Source of the DNA: Verrucomicrobiota bacterium
Lineage (GTDB): Bacteria; Verrucomicrobiota; Verrucomicrobiia; Opitutales; Opitutaceae
DNA: 63,762 nucleotides
Direction of reading: 5' to 3'
Assembly: GCA_018239675.1 (NCBI GenBank)
Contig: JAFEGX010000011.1
Location: 1-63,762 of the forward strand
Numbering within the stretch: position 1 is the first letter of the stretch; the number at the start of each line of letters is the position of its first letter. The notes below the pieces were generated by a model. The model was not told the DNA's origin and did no database searches. It was given only the letters and a program-made list of their open reading frames with translations. Position numbers and translations under genes: made by a program. Positions 1 to 8,403 of the stretch are shown one piece after another.

Positions 1-231
1 CGTGGCCTGGCCCGTCGTAGCTGCAGTCGGCGCGGCCGAGCTGGTAGTCTCGGCATTGCCTTCGAGCTGCGCCAGCCGCTTGCGCAGCGCCGCATTCTCT
101 TCCTGCAGCTTTTGGAGCTCGTCACCGCCCGCGGCTCGCAAACCTGGAGCCGAGACAGCGAGCGCAGCCGCCAAACAGGTAACCAAGTATTTCTTGGCAC
201 CCGGAGCTACGTTACTGATTCGTTCGTTCAT
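1..231 (-). CDS. N-terminus of a secreted coiled-coil protein, probably a TonB-dependent receptor (partial)
   Basis: Only the first 77 codons are present; the gene runs off the left edge. It begins ATG at 231 with MNERISNVAPGAKKYL, followed by a hydrophobic stretch ending in an Ala-X-Ala-like site (about residues 15-34), which is a plausible signal peptide. A short charged heptad segment follows (DELQKLQEENAALRKRLAQL, about 37-56) and then a Thr/Ser/Ala-rich linker. This layout of signal peptide, short coiled coil and low-complexity linker is typical, as far as I recall, of large TonB-dependent outer-membrane receptors in Opitutaceae. The plug and barrel domains are outside the window, so the family call is inference. 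There is no clear Shine-Dalgarno sequence. A small hairpin lies in the leader at 264-279. Confidence 0.6.
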   Translation of the reverse strand, partial: MNERISNVAPGAKKYLVTCLAAALAVSAPGLRAAGGDELQKLQEENAALRKRLAQLEGNAETTSSAAPTAATTGQAT

Positions 232-637
232 TGGGTTAGGGTATGTATCGTTTCTGAGTTGGCCCGGCATGATTGCCGGACCAAAAGGCATGGGTCCTCA
301 CGGGGGTCCTTGCGCCCGGCCGCTCCGCGCGGGGAGGGCAAGGGCAAGCTACTCACGTGGGCGCGGCAGGGGGGGTGATTTTGGGCGGGGGGAATTCGGG
401 GGGAATTGAAGGGGATCTCTGCGCCCGCCTACCACCATTCCCGGAACAAACCACCCCCCGGTGGCATCTGGACGGCGAAATCAGAAACCGCCCAGACCAG
501 TTCTGAAAGTAGCAGCGGGGCGAGCGCAGAGAAAATTGGAGTCAGGTTGGGTTGGAAGAGAACGACCCCACTCTGCCCGCTTCGTCACATCTCCGAAACA
601 TCGTCGCTTACCAATCTTTGGGTAAACCTACCAAAAT
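232..637. other. 406-bp intergenic region upstream of the putative receptor
   Basis: No credible coding frame is seen. The stretch holds a 6-bp-stem hairpin at 264-279 (CCGGCA-TGAT-TGCCGG) in the leader of the left gene, a G-rich segment at about 365-415, and at its right end tandem palindromes (609-644) that overlap the stop codon of the regulator gene. It is the natural promoter region for the receptor gene at 1-231. I cannot assign -35/-10 boxes with confidence. Confidence 0.5.
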
Positions 638-644
638 TCAGGTA
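609..644. promoter_or_regulatory. Tandem TACC-N8-GGTA palindromes (candidate operators)
   Basis: Two copies of the same dyad are visible: TACCAATCTTTGGGTA at 609-624 and TACCAAAATTCAGGTA at 629-644. Their centres are exactly 20 bp apart, about two helical turns, as expected for two dimers bound on one DNA face. The second copy overlaps the stop codon of the LuxR-type gene (638-640). A third copy lies in front of that gene at 1537-1552. Binding by the adjacent regulator is inferred from this arrangement only. Confidence 0.6.
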
Positions 645-1456
645 CTGCCAGTCCGGGGCGGCTCCTGACCGTTCACCGGCTCCGGCTTCCCCGCACCCAG
701 AGGGAACGGATTGCGGGTCTGGTCGTATCCCGCCCGGATCACGTTGCCGTCGGAGTTGATCCGCACCATGCCCATCCGGATCGCCTCGCGCACCAGTTTC
801 GTGCTGCTCGAAATCCCGAGCTTGTGCATGAGGTTCCGCCGGTGGGTCTGCACCGTCGCCTCGCTCAGTCCGAGTTCCTTCGCCGCCTCCTCGTTGTCGC
901 TGCCGTCGCCGATCACCGCAAACACGCGAATCTCCGCCGGCGTGAGCTTCTGCCACACCGAGCCCACGGGCGACCGATCCACCACCGAGCCGCGAAACGC
1001 CTGGCTCACAAAGGGCTCGCCCGCCGCCACCAGCCGGAGCGCCAGCTGCAGCGCCTCGATCGGCTCCTCCTGCGTGTCCAGCAGGCCGTCGAACTGCGCG
1101 TCGCGCAGCGCAAGCAGCGTGCGTTCGTCCCGGTGATGCGCCGCCACCAGCACCCGGGTCGCGAGTTTCTCCAGCGAGATCCGCTTCAGCAGGTCGGCTC
1201 CATGGATGTCCGGAAAAACCAGTGCCATCAGCAGCAGGTCCGCCTTCTGGGCATACAGCGCCGCCAGGATCTCCGTCCCCGTGCAGCCCACAACGACCTT
1301 CGCCTCCGGGAAGATCTTGCGGCAGAACTCCTGCAGGACTTCCGCATACGTGCGGCCCCATTGTCCCACCACCACGCGACGCACATGCGCCGCGGCGTTA
1401 ACCACGGCATCATCCAACTCCTCGGGCGACTTCGGGGGGACCTTGGCGGGGGGCAT
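638..1456 (-). CDS. LuxR/NarL-type transcriptional regulator with degenerate receiver domain
   Basis: This is a 272-residue protein with a receiver-like fold (about residues 24-145) and a C-terminal LuxR helix-turn-helix (about 167-228; LTPAEIRVFAVIGDG, EEAAKELGLSEATVQTHRRN). Aligned by eye to response regulators, the acidic pair is replaced by Gly31-Gln32, the phospho-acceptor Asp by Ala78 (LLLMALVFPDIHG), and the conserved Lys by Asp127. The receiver therefore cannot be phosphorylated in the standard way and probably senses something else or only dimerises. The gene is flanked on both sides by TACC-N8-GGTA palindromes, suggesting autoregulation and control of the receptor gene to its left. 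Start ATG at 1456; no strong ribosome binding site. No histidine kinase gene is in the window. Confidence 0.85.
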   Translation of the reverse strand: MPPAKVPPKSPEELDDAVVNAAAHVRRVVVGQWGRTYAEVLQEFCRKIFPEAKVVVGCTGTEILAALYAQKADLLLMALVFPDIHGADLLKRISLEKLATRVLVAAHHRDERTLLALRDAQFDGLLDTQEEPIEALQLALRLVAAGEPFVSQAFRGSVVDRSPVGSVWQKLTPAEIRVFAVIGDGSDNEEAAKELGLSEATVQTHRRNLMHKLGISSSTKLVREAIRMGMVRINSDGNVIRAGYDQTRNPFPLGAGKPEPVNGQEPPRTGST

Positions 1457-1536
1457 GAACGGTCAATCTGACGCTGACTTCGACAATAAGTAACAGCGCT
1501 CTGACTCAAAAGCCACCCCCGCAACCAACCTGGGTT

Positions 1537-1552
1537 TACCCAATTTTAGGTA
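1537..1552. promoter_or_regulatory. TACC-N8-GGTA palindrome upstream of the LuxR-type regulator
   Basis: TACCCAATTTTAGGTA lies 80 bp in front of the regulator start (1456, minus strand) and 169 bp before the GH38 gene start (1722, plus strand). It has the same 4-8-4 architecture as the tandem pair at 609-644. A looser AACC-N6-GGTT dyad sits next to it at 1523-1536. Its place in the divergent region suggests autoregulation and possibly control of the mannosidase gene. Confidence 0.55.
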
Positions 1553-1721
1553 GGAATGAAAAGCAGCTCGCGGATCGTTGGCATCCAATGGCCGATTGTT
1601 CCCTGCGGTTCGCCGTCTTCCGGTCGCGTTCCGCCGATGCACCTCTGGGCCGCCAATTTCTCGAAAAAAGCCCAACCGGTTGTGTTTGCCTGCCTTTTCC
1701 CGGCGCCCGAGGCTCGCGGCA

Positions 1722-4700
1722 ATGCTGCCGCCCAATTCCCTCCTCCAACTCACCCCCCTGCGCACCCAGCGGGGTGTCGCCCGCCTCGCCGAGCTGATCT
1801 GGCACGACCCGCGCCCGCTGCGCGTGGAGGCCACCGCCGCCCGGCCCGTGCACCTTACGCTGGCCGCGGCCGCGCGGCTCCCGCGGAAGCCGGCGCGGGA
1901 CGGCGAGAGCTGGGGCCGCCTTTATGACCAGCGCTGGTGCCGGGTTGTGCTGCCGCAGGGCCCGGGCCGCTGGCTCCGCTGGGACGAACAAGGCGAGGCC
2001 ACGCTGTTCGTGAACGGCACGCCGTTCTACGGCTTCGACGTCGCCCACCGCACCTGCGAGCTCCCCGCCGGCGCGCGCGAGGTCTGGGTCGAGAGCCTTT
2101 GCGTGCAGTCCGCCATCTGGCACCCCGACGCCAGAGGGCTCGGCGCCGACGGCAACGTGTTCCGCGGTGCGCAGCTGCTCCGGCGCGACGACGAGGCCTG
2201 GGCCGCGTACCACGACCTGAACTGCCTCTACGAGTGGATGCTCGACCTGCGGGCGCGCGAGTTTCCCGGCGTGCCGCGCGAGCTGTTCAGCCAGACCCAG
2301 CAGCCCCCGCTCATCGACGTGTCACCGCTCTATCGCCGGCTGCTGCGCGGGCTCGACACCGCGCTCGACGCATTCGACACCGCGGGCGTGGCCGCCCTGC
2401 GGCGCAAGCTCGCCCGCCTCTACCGCGAGCTCCGCGACCCGCGCCCGCTGAGCCGCGCGGCGCTTACCGGCCATTCGCACCTCGACTTGGTCTGGCTCTG
2501 GACCGAGCAGGTCGGCGAGGGCAAGGCCGTTCACACCTTCGCGAACGTGAACCGGCTGATGGCGCTCTACCCCGAGTTCCGCTTCTCGTACTCGCAGCCC
2601 GCCAGCTACGAGGCCGTGCACCGGCGCTCCCCCGAACTCTACCGCGCGGTGCGCTCCCGCCTGCGGTCCGGCCAGTGGGAGGCGACCGGCGGCACGTACG
2701 TCGAGAGCGACTCCCACGTCGCGTGCGGCGAGGGGCTCGCCCGCTCGTTCCAGCTCGGCCAGGAGGGTTTCCGCCGGCTCACCGGCCGGCGCTCGCGCTC
2801 GCTCTGGCTGCCCGACCTCTTCGGGTTCAGCGCGTGCCTGCCCCAGCTCATGCGGCTCAGCGGCGTCGACTATTTCTTCACCACCAAGACCACCTGGAAC
2901 ACCGTCAACCGATTCCCGCACTCGAGCTTCGTGTGGCGCGGGCCGGGCGGACACGCGGTCGTCAGCCACGTGACCCAGGGGGTGCAGTTCAACAACACCG
3001 TGGCCGTCGAGCAGCTGCGCGCCGCCTCGCACCAGCACCAACAGGGCGACCTTCACGCGGAGTTCCTCATGCCAAACGGCTGGGGGGACGGCGGCGGCGG
3101 CCCGAGCGAGGAGATGTGCGAGCGCGCCCGCCGGCTCTCCGCCCTGCGCGGCCTGCCCGAGCTCCGGTGGGACCAGCCCGAGGCGTTCTTCGACCGCCTT
3201 GCCGTGAAGCGCCCGCAGCTCCCGGCGCTCGACGGCGAGATCTACCTCGAGTACCACCGCGGCACCTTTACCACGCAGAGCAGCGTGAAGGCGCATTTCC
3301 GCGCGCTCGAGCGCGCGCTGCAGCTCCGCGAGGCCGCGCTGGTCGTCACGCGCGGCTCCGCCGACCCCACGCTCGATCACGCCTGGCGCCGCCTGGTCTT
3401 CGCCCAGTTCCACGACTACATCCCCGGCAGCTCGATCCCCGAGGTCTACGTGAAGGGCCTGCCCGAGCTGGCTGCACTCGCGGCGGATCAGGCCGGCGCC
3501 GTGACCCGCTCGCTCAACCGTGCCCGCGACGGCGAGGCCTGCGTCTTCAATCCCCTGCCGTTCGCCCGCCGCTGCGTGGTGCGGGGGCGCACACTCGACC
3601 TCCCGCCCCTGGCCGGCGTCCGCGTCGCCGACGCGACGGTCCGCGGGCTGCCTCCGGTCACCGTGAGCGGCCGCACGCTCAGCAACGGCCGCGTCACCGC
3701 CAAGCTCAACGCGCGCGGCCAGCTCGCCGCGCTTGCGGTCGACGGCCAGCCGATCGAGCTCGCCGGCGGCGCCGCCGAGTTCGTCGTTTATCCCGAGCAG
3801 CCCGCCAATTTCGGCCCGTGGGACATCGACCGTCATTCGCTCTCGCTCGGCCAGCCCGCCCGCCGGCCCGCGCGGATCACCGCCGACGGGCAGGGTCTCA
3901 CGGTCACCCGCTCCGTCGGCGCCGCCAGCACTGCCTCGATCCGGTTCTGGCTCGAGCCCGGCGCCGCCGTGCTTCGCCTGACCGTCCAGCTCGACTGGCA
4001 CGAGGCCGACACGATGCTGAAGCTCCACTTCCCAACGACCTACCGCGGGCGCGAGGTGCGCTGCGGCACGCCGTTCGGCAGCGTGCCGCGCCCGCAGCTC
4101 GCCACCGGCCGCGAGGTCGAGGCCATGTGGGAATGGCCGATGAGCCGCTGGGCCACCGTCAGCGCCGAGGCCGAACGCACCGGGCTGTTCGTCGTCACCG
4201 AGGCGAAGTACGGCGTGAGCTGCCGCGACGGCAACCTCGGCGTCACGCTGCTGCGCACGCAGAAGCATGTCGGCTACGAGGAGCACGCAAAGGCCTATCC
4301 GGCGCATCTCAGCCGGCTGCCTAAGCCGGCGACGACCTACACCGACCTCGGCCGCCACACGATCGAGCTCGCCGTCGGGCACTACGACGCGACCGCCCCG
4401 CGCGCCGGCCAGCCGGCCGTGGTGGCCGACCAGCTCTTCACGCCGGCGGTGCCGTACCGCGGCCGTCCGCTCGCCAGCGCGTACGCCGGCCTCGAGGGCG
4501 GCGAGACCCTCATCCCGCACTGGGCCCAGCCACGCGGCCGCGACGCCTGGGTGCTGCGCCTCCACGAGGTGAGCGGCCAGCGAGGGACCGCGCGCCTGCG
4601 GCTGGCCGCCGGCTGGACCGCGCAGAAGGTCGACCTGCTCGACCGCCCGCTCGGCGCCCCCCTCCGCGGCGGCCGCCTCGCGTTTGCCCCGTATGAAATC

Positions 4701-4733
4701 GTGAGCCTCCGCCTCGGGCGTCGCCCGCGCTGA
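1722..4733 (+). CDS. Alpha-mannosidase, glycoside hydrolase family 38
   Basis: A protein of 1003 residues, typical of large GH38 enzymes that remove alpha-linked mannose from glycans. An N-terminal accessory region (1-240) precedes the catalytic domain. That domain opens with the zinc motif HSHLDLVWLW (His251, His253, Asp255) and contains the nucleophile Asp365 in LWLPDLFGFSACLPQ; the C-terminal half is the beta-sandwich region. The open frame extends upstream to 1578, but the extra 48 residues are Arg-rich and do not resemble GH38; ATG at 1722 is preferred. No signal peptide is evident, so it is probably cytoplasmic. It faces the heparinase-like gene (convergent). Regulation could involve the palindrome at 1537-1552. 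Confidence 0.9.
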   Translation: MLPPNSLLQLTPLRTQRGVARLAELIWHDPRPLRVEATAARPVHLTLAAAARLPRKPARDGESWGRLYDQRWCRVVLPQGPGRWLRWDEQGEATLFVNGTPFYGFDVAHRTCELPAGAREVWVESLCVQSAIWHPDARGLGADGNVFRGAQLLRRDDEAWAAYHDLNCLYEWMLDLRAREFPGVPRELFSQTQQPPLIDVSPLYRRLLRGLDTALDAFDTAGVAALRRKLARLYRELRDPRPLSRAALTGHSHLDLVWLWTEQVGEGKAVHTFANVNRLMALYPEFRFSYSQPASYEAVHRRSPELYRAVRSRLRSGQWEATGGTYVESDSHVACGEGLARSFQLGQEGFRRLTGRRSRSLWLPDLFGFSACLPQLMRLSGVDYFFTTKTTWNTVNRFPHSSFVWRGPGGHAVVSHVTQGVQFNNTVAVEQLRAASHQHQQGDLHAEFLMPNGWGDGGGGPSEEMCERARRLSALRGLPELRWDQPEAFFDRLAVKRPQLPALDGEIYLEYHRGTFTTQSSVKAHFRALERALQLREAALVVTRGSADPTLDHAWRRLVFAQFHDYIPGSSIPEVYVKGLPELAALAADQAGAVTRSLNRARDGEACVFNPLPFARRCVVRGRTLDLPPLAGVRVADATVRGLPPVTVSGRTLSNGRVTAKLNARGQLAALAVDGQPIELAGGAAEFVVYPEQPANFGPWDIDRHSLSLGQPARRPARITADGQGLTVTRSVGAASTASIRFWLEPGAAVLRLTVQLDWHEADTMLKLHFPTTYRGREVRCGTPFGSVPRPQLATGREVEAMWEWPMSRWATVSAEAERTGLFVVTEAKYGVSCRDGNLGVTLLRTQKHVGYEEHAKAYPAHLSRLPKPATTYTDLGRHTIELAVGHYDATAPRAGQPAVVADQLFTPAVPYRGRPLASAYAGLEGGETLIPHWAQPRGRDAWVLRLHEVSGQRGTARLRLAAGWTAQKVDLLDRPLGAPLRGGRLAFAPYEIVSLRLGRRPR

Positions 4734-4820
4734 GCCGCGCCTCCCGAGGCATTTTCGCCGGGACCCACGCGACCGCGCGCCGGTGTCGCTCAATCGGTGA
4801 CACTGGCGGCGGGCCCGAGG

Positions 4821-7175
4821 CTATTTGAGCTCAAGGCGGACGCGAACCTCGAGGCGGCCCGCGCGGCCACGCTGGGTGAGGCTGAGCCGCGGCTGGGTCT
4901 CGCCGTGCAGGGTGGCGGTCAGGAACTGCTCCTTGCGCTCGCGCAGGACTTCTTTCCATGCCGGCGCCTCCAGCGGCAGCTGCTCGAGCGCTGCATCCAG
5001 GCCCGGGCCCCAGCTTAGGATGGCGCGGGCGCGACGTCCCTCGATCAGGGCCTCGCGCCGGTTCACATCGAGGGTGACCGGCAGCGCGGTCGTCCAGCAG
5101 AACATCACGCCCTCGCCCCGCTCGATTTCCCACTCATCGGTCACCGTGAGCTCGGCCGGCGTGGGCGCGTCCCACGTGCGGGTCCAGCGCCGGTACCAGC
5201 CCTCCCAGCCCGCGGCCAGGTCCATGGTGGCGCGGAACCGGACCTCGTCACCCTCGCCGCGCGGCGTGATGTCGGCCATGATCGGGTTGGCCGGCCGGGG
5301 CCGGGGGCCGGCAGCCAGCGGCACCAGCATGTTGTGCCGCTCACAGTGCTTGAGGAGGTCGGCCAGGGGATTGCTGTAGTCGCAGCTCCCGAAGTCCCGC
5401 GCAAAGGTGTCACCGGCGCACTCGAGCACGAACGAGCCCTTGTCCTCGTGCGTGTGCGAGGCCCCGGCCTGGTTGCCCATGAGGAAGAGCTTCACCCACT
5501 CGTCGCCGTGCCGGCGGTGCGAGGCAAGCTGGCCGATGGTGGGCATCACCACGAACGGCCGGAGCGGCGGGCCCTCGGCCGGCACCTCGCGCAGGAGGTT
5601 CTGCGCCAGCAGCGTCACCGGCTGGCCGCCGGTCCGCCGGATCGACTTGTGGAAGATCGTCACCCAATGCGAGTCGGGCATCAGCCACGCCAGGAACGCC
5701 GCGCCTTCCTGGGGGATGTACAGCGCGTCGCAGATCAGGATCATCTGGTACTCGTCCGCCGTGCTCACCAGCACCTCGGCCATCTGCGCGGTGGCGCGCA
5801 GCGCGGCGGGACAGAGCTCGCGGGCGGATTTCCCGCGGGCCCGGGCATAATAGTAGAACGTCAGCAGCGCCTGGCGGGCGGTGAAGGTGAAGTACATCGG
5901 CCCCTCGGTATAGCCGCCGTCGGGGAGAAGGATCTTCCCGAGGTTGTCGTATAGCTCGGCGAGCGCGAGGTCGGTGTACGGCGCGACGCGCGACCGCGCG
6001 GGCGGCGGGTACGCGCCGGTCTTCGCCGGCATCGTGCGCTCGAGCACCAGGTACGCGTACATGCGTCCCGGCATGAACCACGCGGTCTGGTTGCACCAGA
6101 ACAGGTACTCCCACCACCAGACGTTGTAGTTGTTCGTGCCCTGCCCCTCCTCGGCCAGGCGCCGCAGGATGAGCTGCCGGCCGTAGTCCGTGAACCACTC
6201 GCCGCAGAGGTCGAGGATCAGCGCGCAGTCGTACATCACCAGGCTCGGCACGAAGGCGCGGTGCTCCCACTTGCAGCCGGTCAGCCAGCTCATGAACGAC
6301 GGGTCCCATCGGGTGCAGTGGGCGAGGCAGATCGCGTAGCGCGCCGCCAGGCGCCCGAGTTCCGGGTCGCGGAACAGCACCGCCGCCTGCGCCGCGTTCG
6401 CGCCGTGCGTCAGCAGGTGCTTGCCGGCATCCCGCTCGCGGCAGAACCGGGTGTCGTTCCAGAAGTTCACATACTCCGACATCATCCGCTCCGGCACGAG
6501 ACGGCGCGCGTCCGCGGCGAGCTCCCACAGCGGCGAGGCTTGCGGCCCGCCCGCCGCCGCCAGTCGCGCCCGCGCCTCGGCCAGCTCGGCCCCCGTCAGG
6601 TGCAGGCCGTACGCCGGCTCGAAGGTCGGCGTGTACGTGGACGGCTTGAGATAGTCCTCCCACGCGGCGGTGAAGCGCTCGAACGACCGGAGGTGGCGCT
6701 GCAGCTCGGCAGTGTGCTGCAGGCCGAGCCAGTTGAGCCAGCCGCAGGTCGCCCCGGGCGTCTCGCGGGCATCCGCGTGGATCGCGATCTCCAGCCCGGT
6801 CAGGCGCCGGGCGCCTGCCAGCGGCAGCCGCACCTCGCGCTTCTGGTGCGCAAAGGGCTCGCTCGTCGCCGCGCGCTCCCCGGCGTCGGTCTGCGCGCGG
6901 AGGCTCACGCGCGCGCCCGGCGGCGCCGCCACCGACAGCAGCAGGGTGTCGTAGTCCGCGCAGGCCACGTCACAGGTCCGGCTGAGGCGCAGCGCCGGCA
7001 CGGCGGGATCCGCCGGCGCCTGCTGCCAGTCGTAGTGCACGGAGGCCCAGCGCTGGACGACCTGCAACCCCTCCGCGCCGCCCTCGTGCACGCGCCAGTG
7101 CGGAAAGCCGCTCAGTTCCTCGTCGAAAAACACCTCGAAGATCGCCTCGGCCGAATTGATGGGGGTGGGCAGCAT
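4821..7175 (-). CDS. Heparinase II/III-like polysaccharide lyase or oligosaccharide lyase
   Basis: About 784 residues. The order is an N-terminal region (1-150), an alpha/alpha-toroid-like region rich in Trp and Tyr (about 170-500), and a C-terminal beta-sandwich with the heparinase II/III signature GASHTHEDKGSFVLECAG followed by FARDFGSCDY (about 560-600). In this family the His/Tyr of these segments support beta-elimination of uronic-acid-containing glycans; the substrate here is not predictable. No clear signal peptide is seen, so it may act on imported oligosaccharides, or a tail is missed. Start is uncertain: ATG at 7175 is given, with an in-frame GTG at 7193 as the alternative. It is divergent from the Gfo/Idh gene at 7294. 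Confidence 0.8.
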   Translation of the reverse strand: MLPTPINSAEAIFEVFFDEELSGFPHWRVHEGGAEGLQVVQRWASVHYDWQQAPADPAVPALRLSRTCDVACADYDTLLLSVAAPPGARVSLRAQTDAGERAATSEPFAHQKREVRLPLAGARRLTGLEIAIHADARETPGATCGWLNWLGLQHTAELQRHLRSFERFTAAWEDYLKPSTYTPTFEPAYGLHLTGAELAEARARLAAAGGPQASPLWELAADARRLVPERMMSEYVNFWNDTRFCRERDAGKHLLTHGANAAQAAVLFRDPELGRLAARYAICLAHCTRWDPSFMSWLTGCKWEHRAFVPSLVMYDCALILDLCGEWFTDYGRQLILRRLAEEGQGTNNYNVWWWEYLFWCNQTAWFMPGRMYAYLVLERTMPAKTGAYPPPARSRVAPYTDLALAELYDNLGKILLPDGGYTEGPMYFTFTARQALLTFYYYARARGKSARELCPAALRATAQMAEVLVSTADEYQMILICDALYIPQEGAAFLAWLMPDSHWVTIFHKSIRRTGGQPVTLLAQNLLREVPAEGPPLRPFVVMPTIGQLASHRRHGDEWVKLFLMGNQAGASHTHEDKGSFVLECAGDTFARDFGSCDYSNPLADLLKHCERHNMLVPLAAGPRPRPANPIMADITPRGEGDEVRFRATMDLAAGWEGWYRRWTRTWDAPTPAELTVTDEWEIERGEGVMFCWTTALPVTLDVNRREALIEGRRARAILSWGPGLDAALEQLPLEAPAWKEVLRERKEQFLTATLHGETQPRLSLTQRGRAGRLEVRVRLELK

Positions 7176-7293
7176 CGCCGCGCCAATTTTCACGTCTTTT
7201 CACTAGTGGCGAGCGGGATTCTCGGCAGTATCGGGGGACCCGCCGTCGCGTCCCCCGCCGGCCGCGACGCCCACCGCAATCCCCGCTCCTCCC

Positions 7294-8367
7294 ATGGCCC
7301 CCGTCCGCTTCGGCATCATCGGTGCCGGTGTCATCGCCAACCTCATGGCCCGCGTGTTCACCGAGGGCCGCGACGCCTGTGCCGTCGCCGTCGCCGACGT
7401 GAACGCCGCGGCCGCGCAGAAGCTCGCCGCGGCGGCCGGGGCGGCGCGGATCCATGCCGACTACCGGGAGCTGCTGCGCGACCCGGAGGTCGAGGCGGTC
7501 TACATTGCCACGCCGCCGTTCCTCCACCGGCCGATGACGCTCGACGCCCTGCGGGCCGGCAAGCACGTGTGCTGCGAGAAGCCGTTCTTCCTCACGCAGG
7601 CCGAGGCCCGCGAGGTGCTCGCGGCGCAACGCGCCAATCCCCGCCTCAAGGTCAACTGCTGCTCGTCGCGCTACCACAACTCGGGCACCGCCCGGCGCGC
7701 CCGGCAGGCGGTGGCCGCCGGCGAGCTGGGCACCCTCTACCGCGTCCACTTCGAGCAGGTCACCGGCGCGCCGAAGCCCGGCACGGTGCTGCCGCCGTGG
7801 CGCAACGACCCCGCGAAGAACGGCGGCGGCATCTCCTTCGACTGGGGCCCGTACGACCTCGACTGGCTGGCCTTCGTCCTCGGCGACCGATTCCGGCCCG
7901 AGCGGCTGTTCGGCACGGTGGGCAGCTATTTCCCGCTCACCGCCGAGCGCGTGCCGCCCTGCCTGAATGTCGACGGCCGGCTTTCCGCCGAGATCCTTTG
8001 CGCCGGCGGCCTGACCATCCACTGGGAACGCCGCGCCGCCGAGCACGGCCCCGCGCGGCATAACGTCGAGCTCCGCGGCACCCGGGCCGGGCTTGACCTT
8101 GCGTTTCTGCCGATGGGCGAGAAGCCGGTGCTGCACCACTACGCGTACGTCGGCGCGGCCGACCTCGCCGAGACCAAGCTCCCCGACGCGCCGCCGGCGT
8201 GGGACGACACGCTCGTCCACCCGATCCGGGAGCTCAGCGCCGCGATCCGCGAAGACCGCGCCCCGGCCAGCCCGCTCGAGGTGCACGTCCGCATCCACGG
8301 CGTCTTCGACGCCCTGCTCGCCTCCGCGCGCACCGGGCAGGCCGTCGCCATCGACTCCACGGTCTAG
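7294..8367 (+). CDS. Gfo/Idh/MocA-family NAD(P)-dependent oxidoreductase
   Basis: 357 residues. The N-terminal Rossmann fold carries GIIGAGVIANLMA (about 6-18) and the conserved E-K-P segment (CCEKPFF, about 98) that positions substrate and nicotinamide. The C-terminal alpha/beta domain has GGGISFDWGPYDLDWL where many relatives have D-x-G-x-H-x-x-D: the catalytic His position appears to be Tyr, so chemistry may differ from standard sugar dehydrogenases. It is the first gene of a plus-strand operon with a TIM-barrel isomerase, an enolase-superfamily enzyme and an ABC importer, which fits a role in sugar or sugar-acid catabolism. Substrate unknown. Confidence 0.85.
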   Translation: MAPVRFGIIGAGVIANLMARVFTEGRDACAVAVADVNAAAAQKLAAAAGAARIHADYRELLRDPEVEAVYIATPPFLHRPMTLDALRAGKHVCCEKPFFLTQAEAREVLAAQRANPRLKVNCCSSRYHNSGTARRARQAVAAGELGTLYRVHFEQVTGAPKPGTVLPPWRNDPAKNGGGISFDWGPYDLDWLAFVLGDRFRPERLFGTVGSYFPLTAERVPPCLNVDGRLSAEILCAGGLTIHWERRAAEHGPARHNVELRGTRAGLDLAFLPMGEKPVLHHYAYVGAADLAETKLPDAPPAWDDTLVHPIRELSAAIREDRAPASPLEVHVRIHGVFDALLASARTGQAVAIDSTV

Positions 8368-8403
8368 CCCGCCCCACCAAGTCCGCCCAGATTGGATCCC
8401 GTC

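Noticed and set aside
2322..4793. 823-residue minus-strand open frame opposite the GH38 gene
   Set aside because: Low-complexity composition (Arg, Gly, Ala, Glu) and no domain; the plus strand has intact GH38 catalytic motifs.
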